The notes beneath the pieces were generated by a model that worked only from the letters and a program-made list of their open reading frames with translations, was not told where the DNA came from and searched no databases. The translations under genes were made by a program, and so were the position numbers. 42,202 nt of DNA from Burkholderiales bacterium (GTDB lineage Bacteria; Pseudomonadota; Gammaproteobacteria; Burkholderiales; Casimicrobiaceae): assembly GCA_020852555.1 (NCBI GenBank), contig JADZAQ010000265.1, forward strand, positions 1-42,202. The letters run 5' to 3'. Positions 18,687 through 31,780 of the stretch are shown here, in pieces (the stretch's first letter is position 1; each line of letters starts with the position of its first letter).

Positions 18687-20939
18687 TCACTCGCGCGCGA
18701 CGCCGCCGCGCACCTCGAAGTCGACGCTCGCCAGCGCCGCACCTCGCGCATCCTCGAGGACGACGTGGTGGCGCCCGCCCACCGGCGGCCACGCGACGCG
18801 CGGGCCGGTGGAGTCCAGCAGCTCGCCGTCGATCCGCCAGCGCAACTCCGGCGTCCCCGGCGCGGCAACGAACAGGACGCGCTGGTGTCCCGGCGGAATG
18901 TCGGGGTCGAGCGCCACCAGCGTGCCGGGAGCCGGATAGCGGATGCGCGGGGTGAGTGCCGCCTCGTCGTCGCTCGTCACCGCACGCACGGCACTCATCG
19001 CCGTCCCGCGCACGAACCACTCGCGTCGCGGCGGCTCGATCGGCGGCTCGAAGGTCACCCTCTGCGCGACGACGCCGGGCGGCGCGTGCGGTACCGCCGA
19101 AGGGTCGTCGCGATGGAGGTAGTGAACGAGGTCGCGAAAGAGGGGTGCGGCGCCTGCGATGCCCGACACGTCGTGCATCGGCGCACCCGAGAAATTGCCG
19201 ACCCACACACCGACCGTGTAGCGTGAAGTGAAACCGACGCACCAGTTGTCGCGCATGTCCTTCGACGTGCCCGTCTTGACCGCGCTCCACACGCGCGTGG
19301 CGAGCGGATTGTCGAGGCCGAAGGTGCCGGCACGCGCCCCGCGGTCGGCGAGGATGTCGGCGACGATGAACGCGGCCTCCGGCCGGAAGACCCGCCTCGG
19401 CTCGACGTCGTGTGGCGCGCCGCGCCGCAGACGGGTGGGACCCCACACGCCACCGTTGGCGAGCGCGCGATACGCATTGGTGAGTGCCACCAGCGTGACG
19501 TCGGCGCCGCCCAGCGCAAGCGCCGCGCCGTAGTGGTCGGCGTCCTCGATGAGCGTATCGAAGCCAAGATCGCGCAAGTCGTCGTACACGCGCGCAACGC
19601 CGATGAGTTCCGCCGTGCGCACCGCCGGGACGTTGAGCGAGCCCGCGAGTGCCGCCCGCACGCTCACCGCGCCGTGAAAGCTACGATCGTAGTTCTGGGG
19701 GACGTAGGCGCCACGGGTGGTGGCGATCGCGAGCGGCGAATCGTCGACGAGCGAGGCTGCGGTGAGCACGCGGTCGTCGATGGCGCGTGCGTAGAGGAAG
19801 GGCTTCAAGGTGGATCCCGCCTGCCGCGGCGCGGCGGCGCCGTCGACCGCCGGGGCGCGCGACAACTTGCCGCTGCTGCCGACGTAGGCGAGCACGTCCC
19901 CGCTCGCGTTGTCGAGGATGACGATCGCGCCGTCTTCGGCGCCACGCCCGGCAAGGTCGGTGAGGCGGGCGTGCAGCGCGCGGACGGCGAAGCGCTGGAG
20001 TTCGGCATCGAGCGTCGTGACGAGCGCCGCCGCACCCGTCCACGCGAGCTTGGCGGCGAGGTGCGGCGCGCTGCCCGCGTGCGGCGCGGCGCGGTAGCCG
20101 CCGGCCAGCGCGACGCTCGCGCGCGCGCGGATCGCCTCGCAGGGAGAGTCCGACCCCGCGGCCGTCGCCACGGCGCACGCCCGCTGCGCCACCATGGCGG
20201 GCTGCGCGCCGGGAGCGCGCAGGAGTGCCACGAGGATCGCCGCTTCCCGCGCATCGAGACCCGCCGGCGCCTTGCCGAAGAGGCCGCGGGATGCGGCACG
20301 AATCCCGACCAGCTCGCCGCGGTACGCGACGAGATTGAGGTACGCCTCGAGGATCTCGGCCTTCGACCACGCGCGCTCGAGCGCCTGCGCCGCCGCGATC
20401 TGGTCCCATTTCTGGCCGATCGCCCGCGGCTCGCTGCCGGCGGCTCTGAGCCCCGGGTCGAGGAGAGCGGCAAGCTGCATGGTGAGCGTCGACCCGCCGC
20501 GTACGCGCCGTCCGTCGGTGGCCCGCCACAAGCTGTCCCAGGCGGCGACGGCGAGGCCGGGCCAGTCCACACCCGCGTGCGCGTAGAAGCGCTTGTCCTC
20601 GCCGGCGATGAGCGCCGCCTGCAAGGCAGGCGAGATCTCCGCGAGCGGCGTCCAGTCCAAGCGCCGCACGGTAGCGTCGACACGCACCTGGCCGAGTTCG
20701 ATGCCGTGGCGGTCGAGAAGGGGCGCCATCGTCGCGGGTACCTCCTCGCGTACGGCGGCAAAGGCCGGTGGGGCAACGCTGCCGGAGTCCCATAAGCGAG
20801 CACTCACTGCGGTTGCGTGCCCTGCGGGATCTGGTGAACGTGCAGCGCCGGTCGCCACGGCGGCGCCCATCCCCACCGCGATCGCCACCCACGAGGCCAT
20901 ATTGCAAACCCGCGCCACGGGCAACGGACGACGCTTCAT
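18687..20939 (-). CDS. pbpC: Penicillin-binding protein 1C
   Basis: A bifunctional peptidoglycan synthase, 750 residues, anchored by an N-terminal membrane segment (about 14-32). The glycosyltransferase domain has GEDKRFYAHAGVDW (E114) and RGGSTLTMQLA. The transpeptidase domain has S376-T-L-K379, the SLN triad and KTGTSKDMRDNW. The C-terminal 90 residues match the PBP1C-specific C-terminal domain. The ATG overlaps the stop of the alpha-2-macroglobulin gene (ATGA). This pairing is well known: the macroglobulin is thought to trap proteases while PBP1C repairs the wall after envelope damage. It converges on the topoisomerase gene with 26 bases between stops. Confidence 0.96.
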   Translation of the reverse strand: MKRRPLPVARVCNMASWVAIAVGMGAAVATGAARSPDPAGHATAVSARLWDSGSVAPPAFAAVREEVPATMAPLLDRHGIELGQVRVDATVRRLDWTPLAEISPALQAALIAGEDKRFYAHAGVDWPGLAVAAWDSLWRATDGRRVRGGSTLTMQLAALLDPGLRAAGSEPRAIGQKWDQIAAAQALERAWSKAEILEAYLNLVAYRGELVGIRAASRGLFGKAPAGLDAREAAILVALLRAPGAQPAMVAQRACAVATAAGSDSPCEAIRARASVALAGGYRAAPHAGSAPHLAAKLAWTGAAALVTTLDAELQRFAVRALHARLTDLAGRGAEDGAIVILDNASGDVLAYVGSSGKLSRAPAVDGAAAPRQAGSTLKPFLYARAIDDRVLTAASLVDDSPLAIATTRGAYVPQNYDRSFHGAVSVRAALAGSLNVPAVRTAELIGVARVYDDLRDLGFDTLIEDADHYGAALALGGADVTLVALTNAYRALANGGVWGPTRLRRGAPHDVEPRRVFRPEAAFIVADILADRGARAGTFGLDNPLATRVWSAVKTGTSKDMRDNWCVGFTSRYTVGVWVGNFSGAPMHDVSGIAGAAPLFRDLVHYLHRDDPSAVPHAPPGVVAQRVTFEPPIEPPRREWFVRGTAMSAVRAVTSDDEAALTPRIRYPAPGTLVALDPDIPPGHQRVLFVAAPGTPELRWRIDGELLDSTGPRVAWPPVGGRHHVVLEDARGAALASVDFEVRGGVARE

Positions 20940-23900
20940 GGCGCGACCGTCCACGGCGGCACCGGCATCTCGCCAAACATCTCCGGCGCGTACATCGCTT
21001 CCACCCGCGTGGGGGGCAGGCCGAAGGTGCCGGGGTTGTTGAGGCGCACCGTGTACGAGGTCACGAAGCGCCCCTTGGGCACGTAGCGGAAGTACGCCCG
21101 ATACGACGTGAAGGTGCGCTCCTCGAAGGCGGGCCAGACCGCTCCCTGCCGGCGCTCGCCGTGCGTGGCGATCGTCGAGTCGCCGCCCAGGCCACGGCCG
21201 AGCGCGGTGGCGCCGGCAGGCAACGCATCGTCGACGACGACCCAGGTCATGTCCGACTGCGCTTCGACCTCGAGGGTGATGCGCGCGACGTCGCCGCGCC
21301 GCCATTCGCCCGCCACCTGCTGCTGCACGGGCGCGACGCTGCGGGTGATGCGATACCCCGACGACAGCGGCTCGGTGAGCGGGATGGCGGCGATGCTGCG
21401 CAAGGTGACCCACGGTGCGCCGGTACCGTCGTGCGCGACCCCGACGTTCTCTTTCGCGATCGGCCACGCGAGGCGCTGCGCGAAAGCGGCAGCGCCGTCG
21501 TCGGGTCGCCAAACGTGCTTCACGACCTGCTCGCCCAGCGCCGCCGCGGTCACGCCGGTGACCGGCGTGCGCTCGAAGCGATCGGAGAACTTGCGCAGCG
21601 CGACCACTCCCCAGGCATTGGCGACGGTGGTGTTCCAGCGCCCGCGCTGCATGCGGCCGAGCGAGCCGCGCACCAGCCGCGGCATGTCGTCCTTCCACGC
21701 CGGAACGTCGTTGACCGCGACGAGAAGCTTGTTGGCATTGACGTCCGCCGAGATCATGAGCCACCACAGCGCGTCGCGGCGCTCGGTGGAAAAACCCAGC
21801 GTCGTGCCCTGGAAGTTGAGTCGCGCGCGCAGGATCTGCCCCGCTTCGGCGAGGCGCTCCGCGCGCTTCGGGAGCTTGGGCTGGCGCTTTTGCACGAGGT
21901 ACCAGTCGATGACCGCCGAGGTGGGCCACAGGTTCGGCTCGATGGCGAAGCTGTCGAGCCATTTCGCATCGAGCGGCTCCTCGCGCCTCGACAGCGCCTC
22001 CAGCGCGGCGACCTTGCGGATCGCGAGGTCGGCCGTCGGCAACGGCGAGGTCCGGACGACCCGGCCTTCGACGAAGGCGACGAGCGCCGCCTCCATGCGC
22101 TCGCGTTCGCGTTCGGGAATGGGATAGCCCGCTTCGCCGGCGATCGACAGCAGATACGCGGTGAGGATGTCGTCGCCCTGGTGCAGCACCGGCCAGTACT
22201 TCACGAAGCCGTCGCGATCGAGGTGATCGGGAAGCGTCGCCATGAGCCGCTGCCAGCGCGCACGATCCTGCAGGCCGATCGCCACCGACGCCACCTGCTC
22301 GAAGCAGGAGAAGGGATACGCGGCGAGCCAGTCGCGCACGCCCGGCAGTTCGCCGGCGAGTCGCGCCTGCATCTGCACGCCGATGCCGCCGCGCTCGGGG
22401 AGCGCATCGCGCGGCCGCTCGACCGCCACGCGTTGCGGCGTGTCGATCTGCAGCAGCGTCGCCTGATACGTGCGCTCGGGGACGGCCGGCTCCACCTTCT
22501 GTGCGACCTTCAGCGCATCGTGAGCCGGCGTCGTCCCGGCCGGAGCATTGCGCTCGTTGGCGTCGACCCGCCAGTCGAGCGTGCTCGCCGTCACCGGCAC
22601 CGTCACGTCCCAGCCCAATTCGCGGGCGGCGCCGGGTGCCAGGTCGGCATCCTGCGGTGCCAGCGCCTCGGTTCCGAGGCGCGGCGCGAGCGCCACGGCG
22701 AGCCGCCGCTCGCCGGCGTTGCGCACCGTGAACGTCGCGCGGAAAACGTCGCCGTTGCGCACCACTCGCGGCAACCCCGACAGCACCATGAGGTCCTGCG
22801 TCGAGCGCAGCGCCGCTTCGCCGGTGCCGAAGAGGCCCGCCGCCGCCGATGCCACGGCAACGATGCGAAAGCTCGTGAGCGAATCGTTGAGGGGGATCTC
22901 CACCGTCGCGTCGCCGGCCGCGTCGAGCGGCACGCGCGCGCGCCACAGGAGCAGCGTATCGAAGAGCTCGCGCGCGCTGCCGCGCCCGCCGCCACCGCCG
23001 GCGGCGAGCGCCTTGCGCCCGAAGTGGCGCTTGCCGATGACCTGCATCTGCGCGGTCGCGGTCTCCACCTCCTCGCCGCGGCGCGTCATCATCGCGTCGA
23101 GGAGCTTCCACGACGCATTGGGCATGAGCTCGAGGAGCCCTTCGTCGACGGCGGCAAGCGCGATCTCGCTGCCCGCGGGCGGCGCGCTCCCGTCGGGACG
23201 GCGCACGGCGATCGTCACCGGCACCTTCTCGCGCACCTTCGCCACCGTACGCGAGGGCGTGACCTTCACCGCGAGCTCGTGCGCCGCCCAGCCGACGCGG
23301 ACTTCGGCGAGCCCCATCTTGAACGCCGGCCTTCCGAGGTCGACCAATGCGGTCGGCGCCGCGCCGTCGACCCGCCCCCGCACGAGGAACGCCGAAACGA
23401 AGACGTTCGGCGCGTACGTGCCCTTGACCGGCACTTCGAGCGTCGGATCGGCGCGCGCGATCGTCTTCACGAAGGCGTCGAGCACGCCTTCGCGCTCGAC
23501 GGTGACGAGCATCGCCGCTTCCTTGAACGGCATGCGCACCTGGAAGCGCGCGGTGTCGCCGGGCTCGTAGCGCTTCTTCTCCGGCAACAGATCGATCCGG
23601 TCGTTGTCGGAGGCGGCGAACCACGTATCGTCGTCGCCGGGCGCGGGAACGAAGAATTCGGTGCGCGCGAACGAAACGCGACCTTCGCCGTCGGCGGCCT
23701 GCGCGCGCACGATGAGGTTGCCGGTGGCGGGCGCCGCGATCTCGCAGGCGACCATGCCCTGCGCGTCGGTCGTGCCTTCGCACAACGGCCCCACGCGCGT
23801 GGTGTCGTAACCGTGCTCGTAGGCGTAGAAGCCGCCGATGAGGCGTCGACGATGCGAGAAGAAATCGCGCTTGAAGATGTCGGTCGCGATCTTCACGCGG

Positions 23901-26857
23901 GCTGCCGGCTGGCCGGCGAGGTCGAGCGCGACGACAGTGAACTTGATCCGCTCGCGGCTTGCGACCCAGCTGTCGGGGCGGATCCCGAGCAGGATCCGCG
24001 ACGACCACAGCGGCACGCGGGTCGCCGCGGTGAGCGTCTCGCCGTTGGGGTCGCGGTACTCGAGTTCGGCGACGAGGTCGCGAGGGTACTCCGCGGTCCC
24101 GAGGTCGGGAATCGTCGCCCGGATGCCGCCGCTCGCATCCAGCGTCAACGGCAGGTCGCGCCCGCGCGTGGGACGCGCTGCTGCGTCGGGCTCGTCACTG
24201 GCGAGGTCGGGGTCGGTAAAAGCGAATTCGCCGTCGCGCGCGGCGGAATCGCCTTCGTCCTCGCGGCCCACCTTGACATCGCCGCCGGCGAACTCGTAGT
24301 CCTCGTAGTCTGGGAACGCGACCGCCTTGCGCTCGACCTGCGAGCGCAGCACGACCGGCAGACCGCCGGCGCCGCCGCCGGCGAGATAGTTCACCTGCGC
24401 GTCGATGCCCGCCTGCGTGACCGCGACGAGCGGCGTGCCGACTGCCTGCAGCCGCGCGCGCAGGAGCGGCACGCGGAACGCCTCGACGCGGAACGTTCCC
24501 GCTGCGCGCTCCTGCGCCTGCTTCGTGTGCGGCGACAGCGTGTCGCCGACGAGGATCTCGTACGTCCCCGTATACGCATCGGCGGGCACCTTGAACGCCG
24601 CCTCTCCGGAGGTCACGGCGCCGGCCCCGTTCCACGTCACCGGTACGCGGTACTCCTGCTGCGAACCGGCGTGACGAATCAGCAGCGTGCCCTCGAGCGC
24701 ATGCCGCGGCGGCAGCGCGAAGCCGGTACCCGTCTGCCGGCGCACGAAGACCTTCATCGATACCGTCTCGCCACCGCGCACGAGCGAGCGATCGAGGACG
24801 GCGTGGGCGACGTACGGTCCTTGCCAGTTTCCCGGCGGCGCATTGAACCGCCACGGCGCGATGCCTTCGCCCCAATCGCTGAACGCATAGGCGAAGTCGT
24901 CGGCGCTGCGCGCGGTGACGAAGTATTCCCTGCGTTCCTCACCCAGCCCGCACGCCGGCAGCGCATCGCGCGAGGGCAACGCGCGTGGCACGCGCAGGAT
25001 GCCGCTGCCGTCGGTGCGCCCGGCGAAGTGAACCTTCCCGCCGCAGTCGCGGATCGCCACGTCGGCGTCGGCGACCGGGGTCGCATCGGCGAGCCGCGTG
25101 ACCCACACGAGCGACGATTCGCGGCCCAACTTGACGTGCACGCCCAGGTTGGTGACGAGCGCCGCCGCACGCACGTGGAACGGCTTGGGCGGGGCGATCA
25201 GCGCGGCGCCGAGACGCGGGCTCGCGAGTTCGACGAGGTAGAAGCCCGGCTTGGGCAGCGGGATTCCCACGACCTCGAAGGCCTTGCTGCCGCCGGGCTT
25301 CGGCACCTTGATCGCCGTCGCGCGGTCCCCCTGGGTGAAGATCGACGACGCGAAACCGTTGCGCTTGACGATCCACCGGTCGTTCTTGTCGTCGTATTCG
25401 CGTTCGATCCGGTTGGCGAGCGCCAGTCGGCGCAGCCAATCGACGATCAACATTTCCTCACCGCGCTGCACCTGCACGACGCGCCCGGGAATCGGCGCGC
25501 TCGTCGCCTCGGCGCGAACCGTCGCCACCCGGCCCGGCAGCACGGGCTCGACGTTGCGCACGGTCACCGGCAGGAGCGGCGTCTCGCCGTTGGGCAGCAC
25601 CCGCTCGAGGATTCCGAAATCGGCGGCGAACTTGACGAGTGGCGGATTGACGTCGGTACGCACGCGCAGCGGGAACGAGCGGGCGTTGGCGAGCGGGCGC
25701 CCCGCATCGTCCTTGAGTCCGGCCGGCAACTCGATCCGAAACTGCGCCTCCTCGGGCAGTCCGGGGCCGAAGGTGACGCCCGCGATGCCGTCGCTCGCCC
25801 CCTTGGGGAGCACGGCGGGCCACGACGCCCCGCTGCCGGCATCGACGAGCCGGATCCGCTGCGCGTCGGCCTTCGCGATCGACGCCGTGAACGACAGCGT
25901 CAGCGGCAGGATGGGGATGCACTGCGCCTGCGCATTGACGCGCTCGCAGGAGAAGCTCGCGCGGAATGCCGGACGCACGTTGAAGGCGAGCGCCTGCGCT
26001 GCACTCGTCGCGACACCCGTGGTCGCGGCGATGCCCTTGCCCCAGACGAGCTTCATCTCGGCGCCGGCGGGCAGCGGGCGCGCGCAGGCGAGAGTGACGA
26101 GCGGCGAATCCGGCGCGTCGCGCAACCGGAGGAAGCGGTCGCGGTCGCTGCCGGTCGTCGGCAGCGTGAAGAGGAACGAGCGCGTGCGCCCCTCGCTCGG
26201 CGAGACCATGACCAGGCGCAGATAGCTCGCCGCGAATGATTTGCGGTTGTCGAGAACGATGCGCCGCTCCTCGCCCGCCACGAGGCGCACGCCGATCTCC
26301 TCGTTGACGCCGGCCGCCACGCAGCGCGCGTTGGCGACGATCGTCTCCGGCTTCGCCGGCGCATCGAGCCCCAGGATGAAGATCTGATTCTCGTCGATGC
26401 GGCTGCCTTCGTACGGGAGGCTGCGCACGATCGCCGGGCCGCCGGTGGTGAACTCGAAGCGCTGACCGCCGGCCACCACGGCGCCGTCGACATCGGACAG
26501 CCCCGCCTTGACGGTGAACGCGCAGCGCACGCCCGCCGGCAGGTCGCGCGCGAAGTCGTAGATCCAATGGCGAGGATCGGCCCAGCGACCGGTTCCCTTC
26601 TCGACGCAGTCGATGGCGAACGGATCGACTTCCCGCGGATCGCCGAACGGCACCATCGGCTTCGCGAAGCGCGCGGTGACCTGGCGCACCCCCTTGACTT
26701 CGCCGCGCGGGCTGAACTGCTCGACGCTCTGCGCGGCCGCGGGCGCGACGACGCCGAAGGCGAGCATGCAGGCGAGGGTGGCGGCAGCCCAGGCGCGGTA
26801 ACGCATCGGGGCGCCGGGGGCGAGTTGCCGACGGGAGGACGATCGCGTGCCGGACAT
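20936..26857 (-). CDS. Bacterial alpha-2-macroglobulin family protein
   Basis: A 1973-residue periplasmic protease-trapping protein. Tandem macroglobulin beta-domains fill the N-terminal two thirds. The thioester motif CxEQ is intact as C1518-F-E-Q1521 within an alpha/alpha toroid (thioester domain), followed by a receptor-like C-terminal domain. The leader ends APAAAQ, a signal peptidase I site with no convincing lipobox, so unlike E. coli YfhM (1653 residues, lipoprotein) it should be soluble. The ATG at 26855-26857 has GGAG seven bases upstream and lies four bases after the preceding small gene. A second ATG at 26804-26806 would remove 17 residues before the hydrophobic leader core. It is coupled to pbpC downstream. 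Confidence 0.95.
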   Translation of the reverse strand: MSGTRSSSRRQLAPGAPMRYRAWAAATLACMLAFGVVAPAAAQSVEQFSPRGEVKGVRQVTARFAKPMVPFGDPREVDPFAIDCVEKGTGRWADPRHWIYDFARDLPAGVRCAFTVKAGLSDVDGAVVAGGQRFEFTTGGPAIVRSLPYEGSRIDENQIFILGLDAPAKPETIVANARCVAAGVNEEIGVRLVAGEERRIVLDNRKSFAASYLRLVMVSPSEGRTRSFLFTLPTTGSDRDRFLRLRDAPDSPLVTLACARPLPAGAEMKLVWGKGIAATTGVATSAAQALAFNVRPAFRASFSCERVNAQAQCIPILPLTLSFTASIAKADAQRIRLVDAGSGASWPAVLPKGASDGIAGVTFGPGLPEEAQFRIELPAGLKDDAGRPLANARSFPLRVRTDVNPPLVKFAADFGILERVLPNGETPLLPVTVRNVEPVLPGRVATVRAEATSAPIPGRVVQVQRGEEMLIVDWLRRLALANRIEREYDDKNDRWIVKRNGFASSIFTQGDRATAIKVPKPGGSKAFEVVGIPLPKPGFYLVELASPRLGAALIAPPKPFHVRAAALVTNLGVHVKLGRESSLVWVTRLADATPVADADVAIRDCGGKVHFAGRTDGSGILRVPRALPSRDALPACGLGEERREYFVTARSADDFAYAFSDWGEGIAPWRFNAPPGNWQGPYVAHAVLDRSLVRGGETVSMKVFVRRQTGTGFALPPRHALEGTLLIRHAGSQQEYRVPVTWNGAGAVTSGEAAFKVPADAYTGTYEILVGDTLSPHTKQAQERAAGTFRVEAFRVPLLRARLQAVGTPLVAVTQAGIDAQVNYLAGGGAGGLPVVLRSQVERKAVAFPDYEDYEFAGGDVKVGREDEGDSAARDGEFAFTDPDLASDEPDAAARPTRGRDLPLTLDASGGIRATIPDLGTAEYPRDLVAELEYRDPNGETLTAATRVPLWSSRILLGIRPDSWVASRERIKFTVVALDLAGQPAARVKIATDIFKRDFFSHRRRLIGGFYAYEHGYDTTRVGPLCEGTTDAQGMVACEIAAPATGNLIVRAQAADGEGRVSFARTEFFVPAPGDDDTWFAASDNDRIDLLPEKKRYEPGDTARFQVRMPFKEAAMLVTVEREGVLDAFVKTIARADPTLEVPVKGTYAPNVFVSAFLVRGRVDGAAPTALVDLGRPAFKMGLAEVRVGWAAHELAVKVTPSRTVAKVREKVPVTIAVRRPDGSAPPAGSEIALAAVDEGLLELMPNASWKLLDAMMTRRGEEVETATAQMQVIGKRHFGRKALAAGGGGGRGSARELFDTLLLWRARVPLDAAGDATVEIPLNDSLTSFRIVAVASAAAGLFGTGEAALRSTQDLMVLSGLPRVVRNGDVFRATFTVRNAGERRLAVALAPRLGTEALAPQDADLAPGAARELGWDVTVPVTASTLDWRVDANERNAPAGTTPAHDALKVAQKVEPAVPERTYQATLLQIDTPQRVAVERPRDALPERGGIGVQMQARLAGELPGVRDWLAAYPFSCFEQVASVAIGLQDRARWQRLMATLPDHLDRDGFVKYWPVLHQGDDILTAYLLSIAGEAGYPIPERERERMEAALVAFVEGRVVRTSPLPTADLAIRKVAALEALSRREEPLDAKWLDSFAIEPNLWPTSAVIDWYLVQKRQPKLPKRAERLAEAGQILRARLNFQGTTLGFSTERRDALWWLMISADVNANKLLVAVNDVPAWKDDMPRLVRGSLGRMQRGRWNTTVANAWGVVALRKFSDRFERTPVTGVTAAALGEQVVKHVWRPDDGAAAFAQRLAWPIAKENVGVAHDGTGAPWVTLRSIAAIPLTEPLSSGYRITRSVAPVQQQVAGEWRRGDVARITLEVEAQSDMTWVVVDDALPAGATALGRGLGGDSTIATHGERRQGAVWPAFEERTFTSYRAYFRYVPKGRFVTSYTVRLNNPGTFGLPPTRVEAMYAPEMFGEMPVPPWTVAP

Positions 26858-26861
26858 GCGC

Positions 26862-27086
26862 CTACTCCGCAGCTCGCGACGGCGTCACGACGTCGGTCGC
26901 GTCGTCGATCTCGTTCAACGCCTCGTTGCACAGCGAGAGCGCTCGCGCGACGTGTCCGCCGGCCAGCGCATCGCGGATGCCGACGATCCAGGCGCGCAAC
27001 TTCTGCTCGTAGAGTTCCGCCTCCTCGAGCTCGCGAACGAGATGGGCGAGTTGGGCGGCGGTATCGGTCGATGGGGAATTGGGCAT
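26862..27086 (-). CDS. Small acidic helical protein upstream of the macroglobulin
   Basis: A 74-residue protein I do not recognise. It is rich in Leu, Ala and Glu and should be almost wholly helical: residues about 10-36 (AAQLAHLVRELEEAELYEQK) have heptad-like spacing. No signal peptide or membrane segment is visible, so it is probably cytoplasmic. The ATG at 27084-27086 is chosen because GGAG lies at good spacing upstream. Two GTG codons just upstream are alternatives, the first giving 80 residues. Its stop is four bases before the macroglobulin start, so the two are probably translationally coupled and co-transcribed with pbpC. Confidence 0.7.
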   Translation of the reverse strand: MPNSPSTDTAAQLAHLVRELEEAELYEQKLRAWIVGIRDALAGGHVARALSLCNEALNEIDDATDVVTPSRAAE

Positions 27087-27238
27087 CACGATCTCCGGAA
27101 CCACGAAGCACCGGACGCATCGATCCGGCGAAGCACTACGCTAGGGGCTACGCAAATATCTGTCACAATGACGCTTCTGCCGTACCGCCGCCATGGGTAA
27201 CGTAGCGGCGATCCGGCGCCTACGGGAGGGTAGTCCAA

Positions 27239-27811
27239 TTGAGAACACAGGGCAAAGGCAAGCAATCGCGGATCCGCTGGACCGCTGATGAAAAGGCCGC
27301 GCTCATCGCGCAATGCGGCGCACTCCGGTCGCAAGGTTGGAACAAGAGCGCGAAGGAACTCATGGAGAGCGCGCAGGCGGTGCTGCCGGCCGCACGCCGG
27401 CGGACGGTCTATCCGCCGCTCGTGTCGTGGATGAACAAGGAGCTGGCCGCAGCCGGTGGCCGCAGCCCTGGATCGGGCCGCGCCGCGGCCGCCGGTCGGG
27501 GTGTCGCGTCGCTGCCCATCGACGCGACGATCGGGCGCGGCCTGGCCGCGATCGACGGCGTTACCGGAGCATTCGAATCGGCGCTCGTCGCACGCTTCAC
27601 GAGCGCCGGAGCGACGATCGTGGCCGGCATCCTGCGCGATCGCGCCGTGCAGCAAGCGTTGATCGGACTCGTTGGCGGGGCGCTCGGGGGCGCCGGAGCA
27701 CCGTCGCGCGAGCCGGCGAATCCGCCGGCCGTACGCTCGAAGCGAGGACCGAAACCGGGCGCCAAGCGCGCGAGCAAGCGCGGTGCGAAGCGCGGCCGGC
27801 CGCGCGGCTGA
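27239..27811 (+). CDS. Unrecognised basic DNA-binding-like protein with AT-hook tail
   Basis: 190 residues, starting at TTG 27239-27241 with a strong ribosome-binding site (GGGAGGG at 27224-27230, eight bases away). Residues about 11-65 begin RIRWTADEKAALIAQC and have the Trp/acidic spacing of a Myb/SANT-like helical domain. The middle is Ala/Gly-rich with a hydrophobic stretch (about 120-150, TIVAGILRDRAVQQALIGLV). The last 30 residues are Lys/Arg/Pro/Gly-rich and include KRGPKPG and a C-terminal RGRPRG, an AT-hook core. DNA or nucleoid binding is inferred from these features only. It diverges from the macroglobulin operon and converges on gyrB. Confidence 0.72.
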   Translation: MRTQGKGKQSRIRWTADEKAALIAQCGALRSQGWNKSAKELMESAQAVLPAARRRTVYPPLVSWMNKELAAAGGRSPGSGRAAAAGRGVASLPIDATIGRGLAAIDGVTGAFESALVARFTSAGATIVAGILRDRAVQQALIGLVGGALGGAGAPSREPANPPAVRSKRGPKPGAKRASKRGAKRGRPRG

Positions 27812-27847
27812 CGCAGTTGGGTCGCGCGCAGCGCGTCACGCGCCGCG

Positions 27848-31485
<3,638 letters not shown>

Positions 31486-31780
31486 TTTGTTTGAAGATAA
31501 GAACAGTTAATAGGAGACGGCCCGCGCTGGGGACGATTGCCAAAAGCGCTTGTTTTTCAACCTGTTCGCTCGTTTGGCAGGTCGCGGGGAACGCCTGTGC
31601 GGGCGGTGGACGCTTTGGGGATGAATTTCGCTTTTCGCAGAACGCGCGCCTTGTCCACAGATTGCCCGCCTTCGCTACATGATGGACCTTGCGATTATAC
31701 AGCGCGAAGGCCTGTTTTCCCAGGGAAAAACGCGCGCCCGCGCGGCGTGCGCACCGGTTGCGACGGCCTCGCCGGCGCGG
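31486..31780. other. dnaA-dnaN intergenic region with DnaA-box-like sites
   Basis: 295 non-coding bases. TTGTCCACA (31651-31659) differs from the DnaA-box consensus TTATCCACA at one base. TTATACAGC (31695-31703) and, on the minus strand, TTATCTTCA (31492-31500) each match seven of nine positions of the TTATNCACA form. The 35 bases next to dnaN are the most AT-rich patch. An imperfect palindrome TTTTCCCAGGGAAAA lies near 31713-31728. The region must also carry the dnaN promoter. It is one of two candidates for the replication origin, but the number of good boxes is low. Confidence 0.45.

Noticed and set aside
20768-26239. An open frame of about 1820 codons on the plus strand opposite the macroglobulin gene.
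   Set aside because: It is antisense to a protein with a signal peptide, CxEQ motif and coupled neighbours. Its translation is Arg/Ala/Asp-rich without domains, as expected from GC-rich codon bias.
27812-27847. Possible terminator between the AT-hook gene and gyrB.
   Set aside because: Only scattered GCGC repeats; no clear stem with a T-run on either strand.
31713-31728. Palindrome TTTTCCCAGGGAAAA downstream of dnaA as a terminator.
   Set aside because: The loop is too short and there is no T-run after a GC-rich stem; described only as part of the intergenic region.
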